Shown piece by piece: positions 42,103-50,881 of a stretch of DNA of 64,000 nt (its first letter is position 1; every line of letters begins with the position of its first letter). Source of the stretch: Anthostomella pinea (Eukaryota; Ascomycota; Sordariomycetes; Xylariales; Xylariaceae); contig CAUWAG010000010.1 of the NCBI GenBank assembly GCA_963556695.1, positions 1,612,001 through 1,676,000 on the forward strand, in the 5' to 3' direction. Both the position numbers and the translations under genes were made by a program. The notes beneath the pieces were generated by a model that did no database searches, was not told the DNA's origin, and worked only from the letters and a program-made list of their open reading frames with translations.

Positions 42103-44730
42103 ATGCCACCCAACTCGGTATGCGAGTGGATGCTGGGACGCAATTACATCAAGCAACAGAAGCCCAAAGGCCTCCGAAGTCTCGTCACATTCGAAGCCCT
42201 GACCGACGATGAAGATGGCTCCGACCACTTCAGGATCGCCATACCCAGGGGCAAGCGGGCCACTTCCAAGAACGTCCGGTTCGAAGGAGAAGCGACCAAG
42301 TCGGCCATGAAGAAACCCGCCAAGTCAGAGGAATCAGAGGTCAGTACCGAGTTCGACAATCAAAGCAGTGGGGATGAAGGGACTACCGAAGAAGAACCAG
42401 ACCCTGACTGCCCATGCACGAAGTGCGTCTGGAAAAGGAAGTGGCTGAAGCAAGTGGAACAGGAGACTGAAAAGAAGAAAAAGAAGATTGTCGCTACTGA
42501 GTCGACTGATGAAGAGACCGAGGAGGAGATCGACACTGTTCATGCCAAGCACAAGGCCAAGAAAGCGAAGAAAGAGGAAGCGGCCAAGTCTAAAGGGGCC
42601 AATGGCAAAGAGAATGCCAAGCCCAACGGCAAGCAGAAGGGGAAGCAGGATGAGAAGGGGAAAGGCAAGAAGCAGAAGAAACAGGCCGCCCCTGAGACAG
42701 AGTCCGATACAACCGAGGCCACTGAGACTGAACCCGAGACTGAGCCCGAGACTGAATCGGAGACTGCAGTCGAATCTGAGGAACAGTCCGAGGAGGAGCC
42801 ACCCAAGAAGAAGGGCAAGCAGAAGGGCAACGACAAAGGCAAGAAGGACAAGGGCCAACAGAACAGTGACAAGAAGGCCGGCAAGAAGGAGAAGGGTCAA
42901 CAGAACAGTGACAAAAAGGCAGGCAAGAAAAACAAGAAGCAAAAGTCTGATACCGAGGAAGAGACGGAAGCTTCAGATACGGAAGTTGAAACGACCGAGG
43001 CCGAAACGACAGAAGAAGAGGAGAAGAAAGACAAGAAGAAGAAGAAGGAAAAGGAAAAGCAGAACAAGAAGAGCAAGAAACAGAACTCCGACAAGAAGAA
43101 AGACAAGCCAGCTCCCAAAGCAGAATCTCCGTCCAAGAAAAGTGAGAAGGCCGAGAAGCAACTCAGTTTCCCACCTCATCACCCGCCGCCCGAGATACGC
43201 AAAACTAGCTTCCTCCTCCCTCCCCGGTCCAATGTCCTACACGTGGAGCACGCCGTCGAATCCCACGAGGACCCCCGGCCGAACGCCTTCTACGACAACG
43301 AGAACGGCGTCATGCGGGTGTACCACGGACCAGCATACGGCAACCCCTACGGAGCACTGTATCCCAAACGAGTGTACAGTCACCAGGACCTGCCTGTTGG
43401 CTCCCCGCATCCGCAACACAATCCTTGGTACAACGGCTTCCAGACCGTCGCCGGCCAGCCTGTTCCGCCACACGTGCCCCCTTATAAGCCGGGTGACCCC
43501 AGTTACCCCTGGATGACCGCTGCGGGCGGAGCACCGCACACACCACCCAACATCCCTCTGCCGCCGGACTTCACCAAGGACTTCGACCAGAAGCACTACG
43601 AAAGACTGGCCAACCGATACAGCCTCTCGCCCGAGAAACGGGCCTCGCCGCTCAAGGACTCGAACGTTATACCCATCCCCACCATCGAGATCGAGTCGCC
43701 CGCGAAGGAGGCGTCCGACCGGAAGTCGACGAAGGCAGGGAGCGCTTCGGGCTCTACCTGGGGCGCTCAGGGCGCCCCAGGGTCGGGATCGAAGAAGGGT
43801 TCCAAGAAGACGGGCAGGAGTAGTGCCGTCGACGACAGCAACGACCTCCTCAGGAACCTCAACCAGCAGATGGCGGCCGACACGGCCGAGCTGCAGGAGA
43901 TCCTCAGCCGGACCAACAGCAAGAACGGGAGTGCCAAGGATCCCAGTCCTCAGCCAGAGGGCAGCTCGGGGTGGGGTGGAAACAACAACGTGGATGGCGG
44001 TGGCGATAATACCTGGGGTGGTGCTCCCACCACCAGTGGTGCCGACAATACCTGGGGCGATGCTCCTAACACTACCGGTGATACCGATGTCTGGGGCAAC
44101 GCCATCGACGGCACCAACAACAACGACAACGGTGACGGTGTCCAGTGGGTCGGCAACGCCAACGACAACACCTTCTCCAACAACGGTGGCTGGGGGTCGG
44201 TCGAGAGCCCGCACCCGTCCAACCAAGGTTCCAACCACTCCAACCGCGGGTCCAACAACGGCGGCAACAACAACTCCCCCCGGGGCGCCGGTATCTCGAC
44301 ACCCGTCCCGGGCGCGTTCCCGAGCCCGAGTCCGCAGGGTTCCAAGAACTCGTGGGATGCGCCGTCCCACGCCAGCGGCGGCAATGTCGTTGCTGGTGGG
44401 AGCGGGTCTGCGGGCAGGGCTCCCTCGGTCGTGGGCAGCCAGGGCAACAACAGCAATAACGGCGGTGGTGCCGGTGACAACGACAACACCTGGGGCGGCG
44501 CGCCCGCCAACACGGGCTGGGAGGACGCCACGGCGGCGCAGTCGACGGGCGGCTTCTGGGGCACGGAGGAGGGCCAAAAGGACTTCGCGGAGGGCGCCGC
44601 CGAGAAGAAGGCGGCCGCGGCGTTTGATGGTCAGGAGTGGTGGTGGGGTTCCCCGTCTCTTCTTGTTTATTACGTTGTCTCGGTGTGCTTTTTTGTTTGC
44701 GGGTGGGCGTATTTGAGGTTTGCTTATTGA
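42103..44730 (+). CDS. Large low-complexity protein with Lys/Glu region and Trp-Gly repeats, function unknown
   Basis: Single open frame of 875 codons; I do not recognise the family. Residues 1-130 include a Cys cluster CPCTKCVWKRKW (about 103-114). Residues 130-370 are Lys/Glu-rich, with two tandem copies of KGQQNSDKKAGKK near 250-276. Residues 380-560 are Pro/Tyr/His-rich and look globular in places (NAFYDNENGVMRVYHGPAYG). Residues 575-820 are Gly/Asn/Ser-rich with about nine spaced Trp-Gly or Gly-Trp dipeptides (SGWGG, NTWGG, NTWGD, DVWGN, GGWGS, NTWGG, GFWGT). The last 27 residues are hydrophobic (SPSLLVYYVVSVCFFVCGWAY), which would be a tail anchor if real. A splice acceptor-like TTTTTCTAG at 44749-44757 makes the true 3' end uncertain. 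The N-terminal three quarters are firm as coding. Confidence 0.75.
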   Translation: MPPNSVCEWMLGRNYIKQQKPKGLRSLVTFEALTDDEDGSDHFRIAIPRGKRATSKNVRFEGEATKSAMKKPAKSEESEVSTEFDNQSSGDEGTTEEEPDPDCPCTKCVWKRKWLKQVEQETEKKKKKIVATESTDEETEEEIDTVHAKHKAKKAKKEEAAKSKGANGKENAKPNGKQKGKQDEKGKGKKQKKQAAPETESDTTEATETEPETEPETESETAVESEEQSEEEPPKKKGKQKGNDKGKKDKGQQNSDKKAGKKEKGQQNSDKKAGKKNKKQKSDTEEETEASDTEVETTEAETTEEEEKKDKKKKKEKEKQNKKSKKQNSDKKKDKPAPKAESPSKKSEKAEKQLSFPPHHPPPEIRKTSFLLPPRSNVLHVEHAVESHEDPRPNAFYDNENGVMRVYHGPAYGNPYGALYPKRVYSHQDLPVGSPHPQHNPWYNGFQTVAGQPVPPHVPPYKPGDPSYPWMTAAGGAPHTPPNIPLPPDFTKDFDQKHYERLANRYSLSPEKRASPLKDSNVIPIPTIEIESPAKEASDRKSTKAGSASGSTWGAQGAPGSGSKKGSKKTGRSSAVDDSNDLLRNLNQQMAADTAELQEILSRTNSKNGSAKDPSPQPEGSSGWGGNNNVDGGGDNTWGGAPTTSGADNTWGDAPNTTGDTDVWGNAIDGTNNNDNGDGVQWVGNANDNTFSNNGGWGSVESPHPSNQGSNHSNRGSNNGGNNNSPRGAGISTPVPGAFPSPSPQGSKNSWDAPSHASGGNVVAGGSGSAGRAPSVVGSQGNNSNNGGGAGDNDNTWGGAPANTGWEDATAAQSTGGFWGTEEGQKDFAEGAAEKKAAAAFDGQEWWWGSPSLLVYYVVSVCFFVCGWAYLRFAY

Positions 44731-44777
44731 ATACTGATTGATTGTGTGTTTTTCTAGAATACGGTACCTACCGTGCG

Positions 44778-44902
44778 AAACGAAAAGACTTGCGAAAAGA
44801 CTACGAAACGACTTGCGAGAAGACTACGAAAAGACTTACGGGAAGATCTCTGAGAGCTTGGGAGAAGAGAGAGCTTGGGAGAAGAGAGAGCTTGGGGAAA
44901 GG
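44778..44902 (+). repeat. Two adjacent imperfect tandem arrays
   Basis: First, four to five copies of a 13-14-bp unit like ACGAAAAGACTTGCG (44778-44845). Then three copies of a 17-bp unit GAGAGCTTGGGAGAAGA (about 44851-44900). Confidence 0.8.
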
Positions 44903-45020
44903 GGTCGTGTGTGCGGCTTGGTCTTTCGCGGCGATGATCTCGCGGGGACGACGCGCGTCGTATGAGCTGTGATACAGGTGTCTCGTGACGGCTGGGAGAG
45001 ACTCATGCAAGGAAGCACCC

Positions 45021-45390
45021 TATTCACCTCTTCGGGCTTGGGTTTGGTAGACGCGGTTTCTCTACAAGAGTCACCTGTCTGTCACTCGCCTTTCCCCATT
45101 CCGCCTCTCCTCCCGATTGCGCTTGTCTTGAGCAAGCCTCAAGTCCTCTCTCTGCGAGCCTTACGTATACAACACCAAATAAAGCATTTGGCATACTCTT
45201 TTCATCTCCTCGGGCTGGCGTTGGTTTGGTAATGCGGATTTCTCCCTGGGCTCACTCACTCGCCAAACATACTCCCTCCCCAACGGTCTCGTCTCGTCTA
45301 TACCTCTCTCTTCTCCTCCCTCTTTCCCACGACGCTTGTCTTGAACATGCCTCAAATTCTTTGCCTTTCCTTCTGCGAGTCTATTTATAG
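45021..45390 (+). repeat. Degenerate tandem duplication of about 185 bp
   Basis: Copy 1 (about 45021-45175) and copy 2 (about 45205-45385) share blocks in the same order: CTCGGGCTTGG/TTTGGTA/GCGG/TTTCTC, a pyrimidine-rich middle, GCTTGTCTTGAGCAAGCCTCAA (versus AACATGCCTCAA) and CTGCGAGTC/CC. It is clearly degenerate and non-coding. Confidence 0.6.
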
Positions 45391-46392
45391 AAGCAGGACT
45401 TAGGTAGTCAGGAAGGCGTAAGGCGTACGTACTTTCTCACTAGCACCACAGCCAATTGAGAGGACTGACTGACTCCGTTCTTACTGCGCGTCTTCTAATA
45501 ATCCTACCTAATAAGCCAACGGCAGCAGCGCCCAGCCAAGCAAACTGATCTCTACTACCTCTCGTCACCTTCAGATCTACGGTCCTCGTCTGCTTTCCCC
45601 TATACCGTAGTCCCAGGGATCAACGACATCGACTGCTAATGTATCCGGCCAGACTTAGCTTCCATGACAAGTCTAGGATAGAAATATTTCATCCCTTAGC
45701 TTGTCTCTGTCCTCGCTTCCTCTTTCCCGCTTTCCCACTTGCTACACCAGTCACACACAATCTGGAAATCATGCCGATGAAGCCTGGTAAAGTTATCTGA
45801 TACTTGGAAAGCTGGAGGCGTACGAGGGCTAAGGGTGTTCCTGCAATGGGAAATAACCTGGCAGGGTGAAAATGGGATTGGCAAAGCTGGCCGCAAGCGT
45901 GTCTACTACAGTCAAGTAAGAGGTTTGATAGGTTTGGGTGTTCCAGGCTTTAGCAAAATCTTACAATCAGTCAACGGAATACGATGCACTCACTTATATC
46001 TGAGTAAACATGTTGGAAACTATGTATTCAACAACATGGACTGCGTAGTTAGAGACATTGTCTTATGTGCATAATGAGTGGAATTGTTCGCTACGGATCG
46101 AGCGAGGCAGTACGCGTATTACAACAGCAGCCAGAGTGCTGCAAAGCAACGAGAACCTGAAGTACATAGCCGATGCAAATGCCCCTTCGGCCCCTCACGC
46201 ATAGGGAGCAGGATGCATTGCGGTACCCGGAACCCAAAGGCAAGCTTTTAGGTAGAATCAAGAGAATGTAGGACGCAAGCATAGGATAACGGAACGGAAC
46301 CCAACGAGCTTGAAAGGAACACACCGCCAAAATCAAGTCCGACACGTGGGAGACTCGCAGCCCAACAGTGAAGCAAGATAATGTTCTGCAAT

Positions 46393-47760
46393 TTAGTCAT
46401 CCTCAGACTCCTCCTCGGACTCGGCCTCCTGAAGCCACGTGAGGAAGGGCTCGGCGCCACGACGGATCTTCTTGGAGGTCGCAAGATCGACGTACTTCTT
46501 GCTCGCCTTGGTGCCCCATTTCGTGACAACATCCTCACTGACCAGGTCCTTGTCGTACAGCAAGTGAAGAATCTTGACGATCTTGTCACTTGCCATGAGC
46601 TCAGGGTGCTCCTTGCCATGGGCAGCCAAGAGACGCTCGATGCCGCCGAGCAGAGCCTTCTCGTGGCGTTCTGACGTTATCATCTGATTGTGGTTAGCAG
46701 ATTGCAATCGTTGAAGGGGGTGGGACACAGCTGAACATACCTGCTTCAGCAATCCCGCACGCTTCGGGATCTGGGAGATGATGTTCTCATCCAAGAGAGT
46801 CTGGACAAGTACCAAGACAGTCTTGTACTTGGTCTCAATTCCCAACTCCTTAGCTTTGACATAAACCCGAATGTCATCGACTTTGTTAACGCTGCCAGCC
46901 TTGGTAGCTTCTTGCTGGACCCAGTCGCCCAGGGCGTCGTAGACGGTGTTTCCACCGCCTTCTCCATCTTCATCCTCTTCTTCGCCTCCGAGAACGAGCT
47001 TCTGACGGAACTGGTCGGGGAGCTGGTTCTGACGAGCCTTGACGGCCTTCTCAGACATGTCGACAGCCCAATCGTCGTCCTTGACTTCGTTGTTCGCATC
47101 AAGGACCTGAGCATCGGCCTTGATTCTGCGAGTGAACTCGTCGTCACTACCGGCGTCGTTCTCATCGGCGTTGGAGCCGTTCTCGTTGGAGTTGTCGTTG
47201 GACCCATTCTCGGAATTCTCTCCGCCGCTTCCGTTACCGTTCTCCTTGTTGCCATTCTGCTGGGCCAACTGCTTGGCCTTACGGGCCGCCTTGCGCTCAG
47301 CCTTGTCTTTCTTGCCGCCCTTCTTGGGCTGGTTCTTCAAGATGAAGCCGCTGAGCTTGAGGCGGATATCAACGTCGGTACGCTGACCACAAGCTTTACA
47401 GTCAAGCACGATGAAGTTATCCTTGATGACGACATCAGTCTCGGGGTTCTTGCACTTCTTGCAGAGAACAAATTTGTTGATGAAGCCATCGAGGTAGTCC
47501 TGTAGCTTAGGAGCGTCGTGGGCACCGTTGATGATCCAGCGGTCATCGGCAGGATCAATGTTGGTCTGGGCACCGAGCTCAAAACCGAAGTACTTGATGA
47601 CATAGGATCCGGGGCGGGCAAGAGAGGCAGCAACGCTGCTCAGGTTGACAATGACTGTCTTGATACCGTTTCCTTTGCCTTCGATCTTAGTCTGGAGTCT
47701 CTCCATCTTGTAGCGGTAGAAGGCGTCGGAGACATCGCGGCGAACGTTGACGAGAGCCAT
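46393..47760 (-). CDS. tif5: Translation initiation factor eIF5
   Basis: GTPase-activating protein for eIF2 in the 43S/48S complex. Exons: 47760-46741 and 46683-46393 (436 residues). The N-terminal GAP domain has the arginine finger in FYRYK (Arg16, equal to yeast Arg15) and NGIKTVIVNLSSVA. The zinc finger uses Cys100, Cys103, Cys121 and Cys124. A Gly/Asn/Glu/Ser-rich linker (about 170-215) leads to the C-terminal HEAT/W2 domain (about 270-436), ending in the acidic-aromatic EPFLTWLQEAESEEE. The single intron (46740-46684, 57 nt, GTATGT..CAG) has no stop and a length divisible by three. Removing it restores RAGLLKQMITSERHEKALLGG. A short upstream frame lies at 47871-47839. Confidence 0.95.
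   Translation of the reverse strand: MALVNVRRDVSDAFYRYKMERLQTKIEGKGNGIKTVIVNLSSVAASLARPGSYVIKYFGFELGAQTNIDPADDRWIINGAHDAPKLQDYLDGFINKFVLCKKCKNPETDVVIKDNFIVLDCKACGQRTDVDIRLKLSGFILKNQPKKGGKKDKAERKAARKAKQLAQQNGNKENGNGSGGENSENGSNDNSNENGSNADENDAGSDDEFTRRIKADAQVLDANNEVKDDDWAVDMSEKAVKARQNQLPDQFRQKLVLGGEEEDEDGEGGGNTVYDALGDWVQQEATKAGSVNKVDDIRVYVKAKELGIETKYKTVLVLVQTLLDENIISQIPKRAGLLKQVCSAVSHPLQRLQSANHNQMITSERHEKALLGGIERLLAAHGKEHPELMASDKIVKILHLLYDKDLVSEDVVTKWGTKASKKYVDLATSKKIRRGAEPFLTWLQEAESEEESEDD
46684..46740 (-). other. 57-nt stop-free intron of eIF5
   Basis: Splice sites GTATGT and CAATCAG flank 57 nt (19 codons) with no in-frame stop. Retention would insert 19 residues in the W2 domain without changing the frame. 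Confidence 0.85.
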
Positions 47761-49830
47761 GATTGTGGTATTTTGTATGGATTTGGCTGTAGAAGCAGGT
47801 ATTTGGCGTTCTTGGCGTTGGTCGAAGAGTGGAATTCCTTAGGATGGGCACACAATACGACTGATAGTCATTCGTAGGTGTGGGCGAGGTGGATAGAAGA
47901 GGGTGGAGCGAAGCAGGACGTTAGTAGAGAGGATTTTTCCTGGTACTAGACATAGGGGAGACTGGAGGATAGTAGCTGGCGGTGGAAGGCATTAACTCAG
48001 GCGATGAAATCGCAGTTGGGTTCAGCCGACTGATCTGGTATTGGGGCTACAATGCTTCGGCGGTATGCGAAGCGGCTGCAGCGTGAGAGGGGGTAGGTGT
48101 CTAGACACAGCGGTATTGTCGTGCTGATACATAAACAGCAATGTATCCTGTACCCTTTTATGTGGGAAGTTCTGTCGGAAGACTGAGGTACTGGGTGGTG
48201 AGAGCGGACCTGAACCACGATGAGGGCTGTCGGCGATCTGGCTGCGGCGTAGCTGTTCTCCGGGGGAGTGCGGTGTTTGCTGGGAGAGGGGTGATGTGCG
48301 CAGCGATTGCCACTTAATAGGGTATGTTGGCAGGCGGTTAACGAGCACGTCGTGTACACCGGATTTCGCGTTGTTGGCAGAGCCGGTTTGCTTTGTTGTG
48401 TTTTGCCGTTGCGTGGTTTGTGGGTGGTGGGTTGAGGGACGCAGAGGAGAGGAAGGAGGATTGTCAGCTTCGGAAAAGGGTTTCGGGGGAAAAGAGGAGA
48501 GGAAACAAAGCCCGAGACGAGCCAGGCACATGCCCAGGTGATGGCACGGCAGTGGCCAACAGCGAAAGCGCAGCCGCTAGCGCACTTTTTACAGGGTCTA
48601 TCCTGCCTAGAATCCCCCAAATCCCACTGAGCAGTGAGGGCGCTTGCAACAGACACGGTATCGATAAGGTACCATCTCCGGATCATCCATTCATTCATTT
48701 CCCATGTAAAAGCTGCTTGCAGCCAACAAGACTTCATACAAAGCTGAACACCTTCCAGAAAACTCACAAGGCAGTTAGTTTATAATGAATCTCAGCTCTA
48801 TCAAGGCCAACAACGTAGGTATATGTGGCTGCCCCGAAAGCCTTTCAAGTCAGATAGGTAGGTACAACCAACGCCACGCGGCCACAGCTCCTGGACACCA
48901 GTTGTCCCACTCCCAAACATGAATCGTACCATCATCGAGCCGTGTCATTGTCATGCTTCTCATAAGAGGCCTTGTAGTGCAGCTGCACATCTATCTTCCT
49001 GGTCTAGATCATCTTCCTACCTATGACAGGCAAACGTAGATCCAAGTATAGTAACTCATTATCTTCACATCACAAATTGCCTGACTTGCCATAGGTACAC
49101 CTCACCTCAGGCTTGGTGTATTACGTACGAACCGTTGGAGAATGCCTTCTGGTCACATGCTTGCCTAGACATCAAATACGGAAGTGCTTTCCGAGAGTCT
49201 TGCAGGATACCTGAATCATAAGCCTGCATATGTCCAATCGTATGGTGCTTAGTAGTATTCCTTACCTAACTTACGTGAGGCATCAGCTGTCTACCTTTAT
49301 ATGCTGATAATGGATTTCAGGATACGGTATGTTTCTAGTTGAGTTTCAATTCGAGCTCCGGGAGAGCTCGGCGCACCGTTTCTGGTTTTTGATCCTGCAG
49401 GTCTTCATGGCATGATGAAGCAGGCATTGGCAAGCTGGCGTGCTCGTATAATGTTCAGTTCTCTCAACTGTGATAACAGTAGTACTACAGATGCCGCTCA
49501 AGGCTGTATTTGGAGTCCCCGATCCATCCGAAGTGAAGCCGTGTTATAACAAGCCGATCCCCAACGCCTAAACCTCCCAAGGGCCGTCGCTTGACCCCTA
49601 ACTAGTCCTAAGCCGTATATCTGCGGGCTTGGATCGCGTAAAGTTCGTGGACGAGAAGACGTCTGAAACGGAGCTCTCAACTGTTGCATACTGGGCCGCT
49701 CGAGAACTCATCGGTAGCGTCGGCTACCGGCATCAGGTGCAGAAGCAGATGAAGGAGGGTGTATCCAGGGCGTAGACGTAATGGGCATCAATAAGGATGC
49801 TTATGCGGTGCGCCTAAATCCGTCGGGTAG
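47761..49830. other. Intergenic, long eIF5 leader side
   Basis: About 2.07 kb between the eIF5 start and the bHLH gene stop, both on the minus strand. The open frame of 256 codons at 47997-48767 (minus) has Cys/Pro/Ser-rich unpatterned composition and is not called. Confidence 0.5.
47839..47871 (-). promoter_or_regulatory. uORF (10 codons) in the eIF5 leader
   Basis: On the minus strand, ATG at 47871-47869 opens a 10-codon frame (MTISRIVCPS) closed by TAA at 47841-47839, 78 nt before the eIF5 ATG. Its -3 base is C, a poor context, while the eIF5 ATG has A at -3. In animals eIF5 is restrained by poor-context uORFs. Whether this stretch is in the mRNA is inferred. Confidence 0.5.
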
Positions 49831-50881
49831 TCATGAGGAAGACACGGCATCGAGCTTGGCTTGGGGAGGCTCGAGTCCCGCGTTCTGAGCCACTTGCTTC
49901 CATATCATCAACTCCCTGTAGGCTCGCTCGCATTCCTGCTTGAGCTTATCATTCGAGGCGCTGAGCTCCTGGATCGCCTGCTCCGTAAGCAACTTCTCCA
50001 GCGTCCACTTCTCTATGTTCTGCGCCTCGTTCTCCTTCAGCTGAGTGATGAAAGCAACTGCTCGTTGAAGTATTTGACCTTTGTTCTTCTCGCATGCGGG
50101 TACTATCTTGGCAAGCTCGTTGATTCCCTCATTAATGGTCTCCCGTCGGCGGCGTTCAACTTGTTTCATGTTAGCACTGACCACCGAGGGAACCTTGATG
50201 TAGTCTCATACCTTCTTTGTGGTTGTCCTTCCGCAGTTTGTGCCACTCTTCTGAGCCTACAGCAGGCTTAATGCTTCCGCCAGTCGAGTAGGAAGAGTGC
50301 CCAGATCTCACACCATTCTCTGGTGAGTGTTGCCCGAGGCTATTTGCTGACGTATCGGGAAGGCCGTCTGCTTGCATCATATCACTCTGACCAAATGAGG
50401 GCTCGGAATTGCTCTGTTCTTCTGCTATAACCTGGGCAGCAAATGTCTCCTCGGTCGGCTGTGGGATGTGTAGGGTGGGATACAGAGTTCCGAGAGCAGC
50501 AGCAGCAGTGCTTGACGCATTAGCAGGATCAGATGCGTCGTGACGATCAGCTGTGGCTTGCTGGAGAGCAGCGAAATCTGCATGAGTGGCAGCCTGCGCT
50601 GCGGCTTGTGCTGCCTCAACAGCGCTCTCAACATAGGCAGCTGAGGCAGGATCCGGTGTGCTCGACATCGGAGCTGTGGGCACGGTCCGTTTTGCTCGTC
50701 GGGAATCAGGTGATGAATCGGGGGCGCCACGTTTCCGCTTCTGACCGGGACTAGATGGAGATGATGCACCGAAGTCGTGGTCCGCAACAGCAGCCTCGGT
50801 GATTGCAGCCAGATGCTCACGGTTGATATGTGTCAGAGGCTCCAGAAGGGCCTCTGTCTGCGAATAGCCGTTCGACTCCAT
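49831..50881 (-). CDS. bHLH transcription factor, Cbf1-like
   Basis: Helix-loop-helix factor of the Cbf1/centromere-binding type, expected to bind CACGTG and act on sulphur metabolism and chromatin. Exons: 50881-50212 and 50159-49831 (332 residues). The intron splits the basic region; splicing gives DNHKEVERRRRETINEGINELAKIVP, the Cbf1-type basic helix with the Glu-Arg contacts, then ILQRAVAFITQLKENE for helix 2. A leucine-rich coiled coil follows (LKQECERAYRELMIWKQ). The N-terminal 220 residues are Ala/Ser/Gln-rich and contain the basic run QKRKRGAPDSSPDSRRAKR, a likely nuclear signal. The longest frame begins at a GTG; ATG 50881 is the first true start. Confidence 0.88.

Larger units (their letters stand above)
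44731..46392. other. Repeat-rich convergent 3' region
   Basis: No gene is supported. Contains short tandem arrays (44778-44900) and an old 190-bp duplication (45021-45390); the remainder, to the eIF5 stop, is ordinary. Confidence 0.6.

Noticed and set aside
43237..44577. 446-codon frame antisense to the WG-repeat gene
   Set aside because: It is the shadow of the biased Gly/Asn/Ser codons of the sense gene; Val/Arg/Gly-rich with no domain.
44778..44902. Short repeats that might suggest a CRISPR array
   Set aside because: Units are directly adjacent without spacers, and the genome is fungal.
47997..48767. 256-codon open frame on the minus strand
   Set aside because: Unpatterned Cys/Pro/Ser/Arg composition, no domain, lies in the likely leader region of eIF5; overlapping frames are also open.
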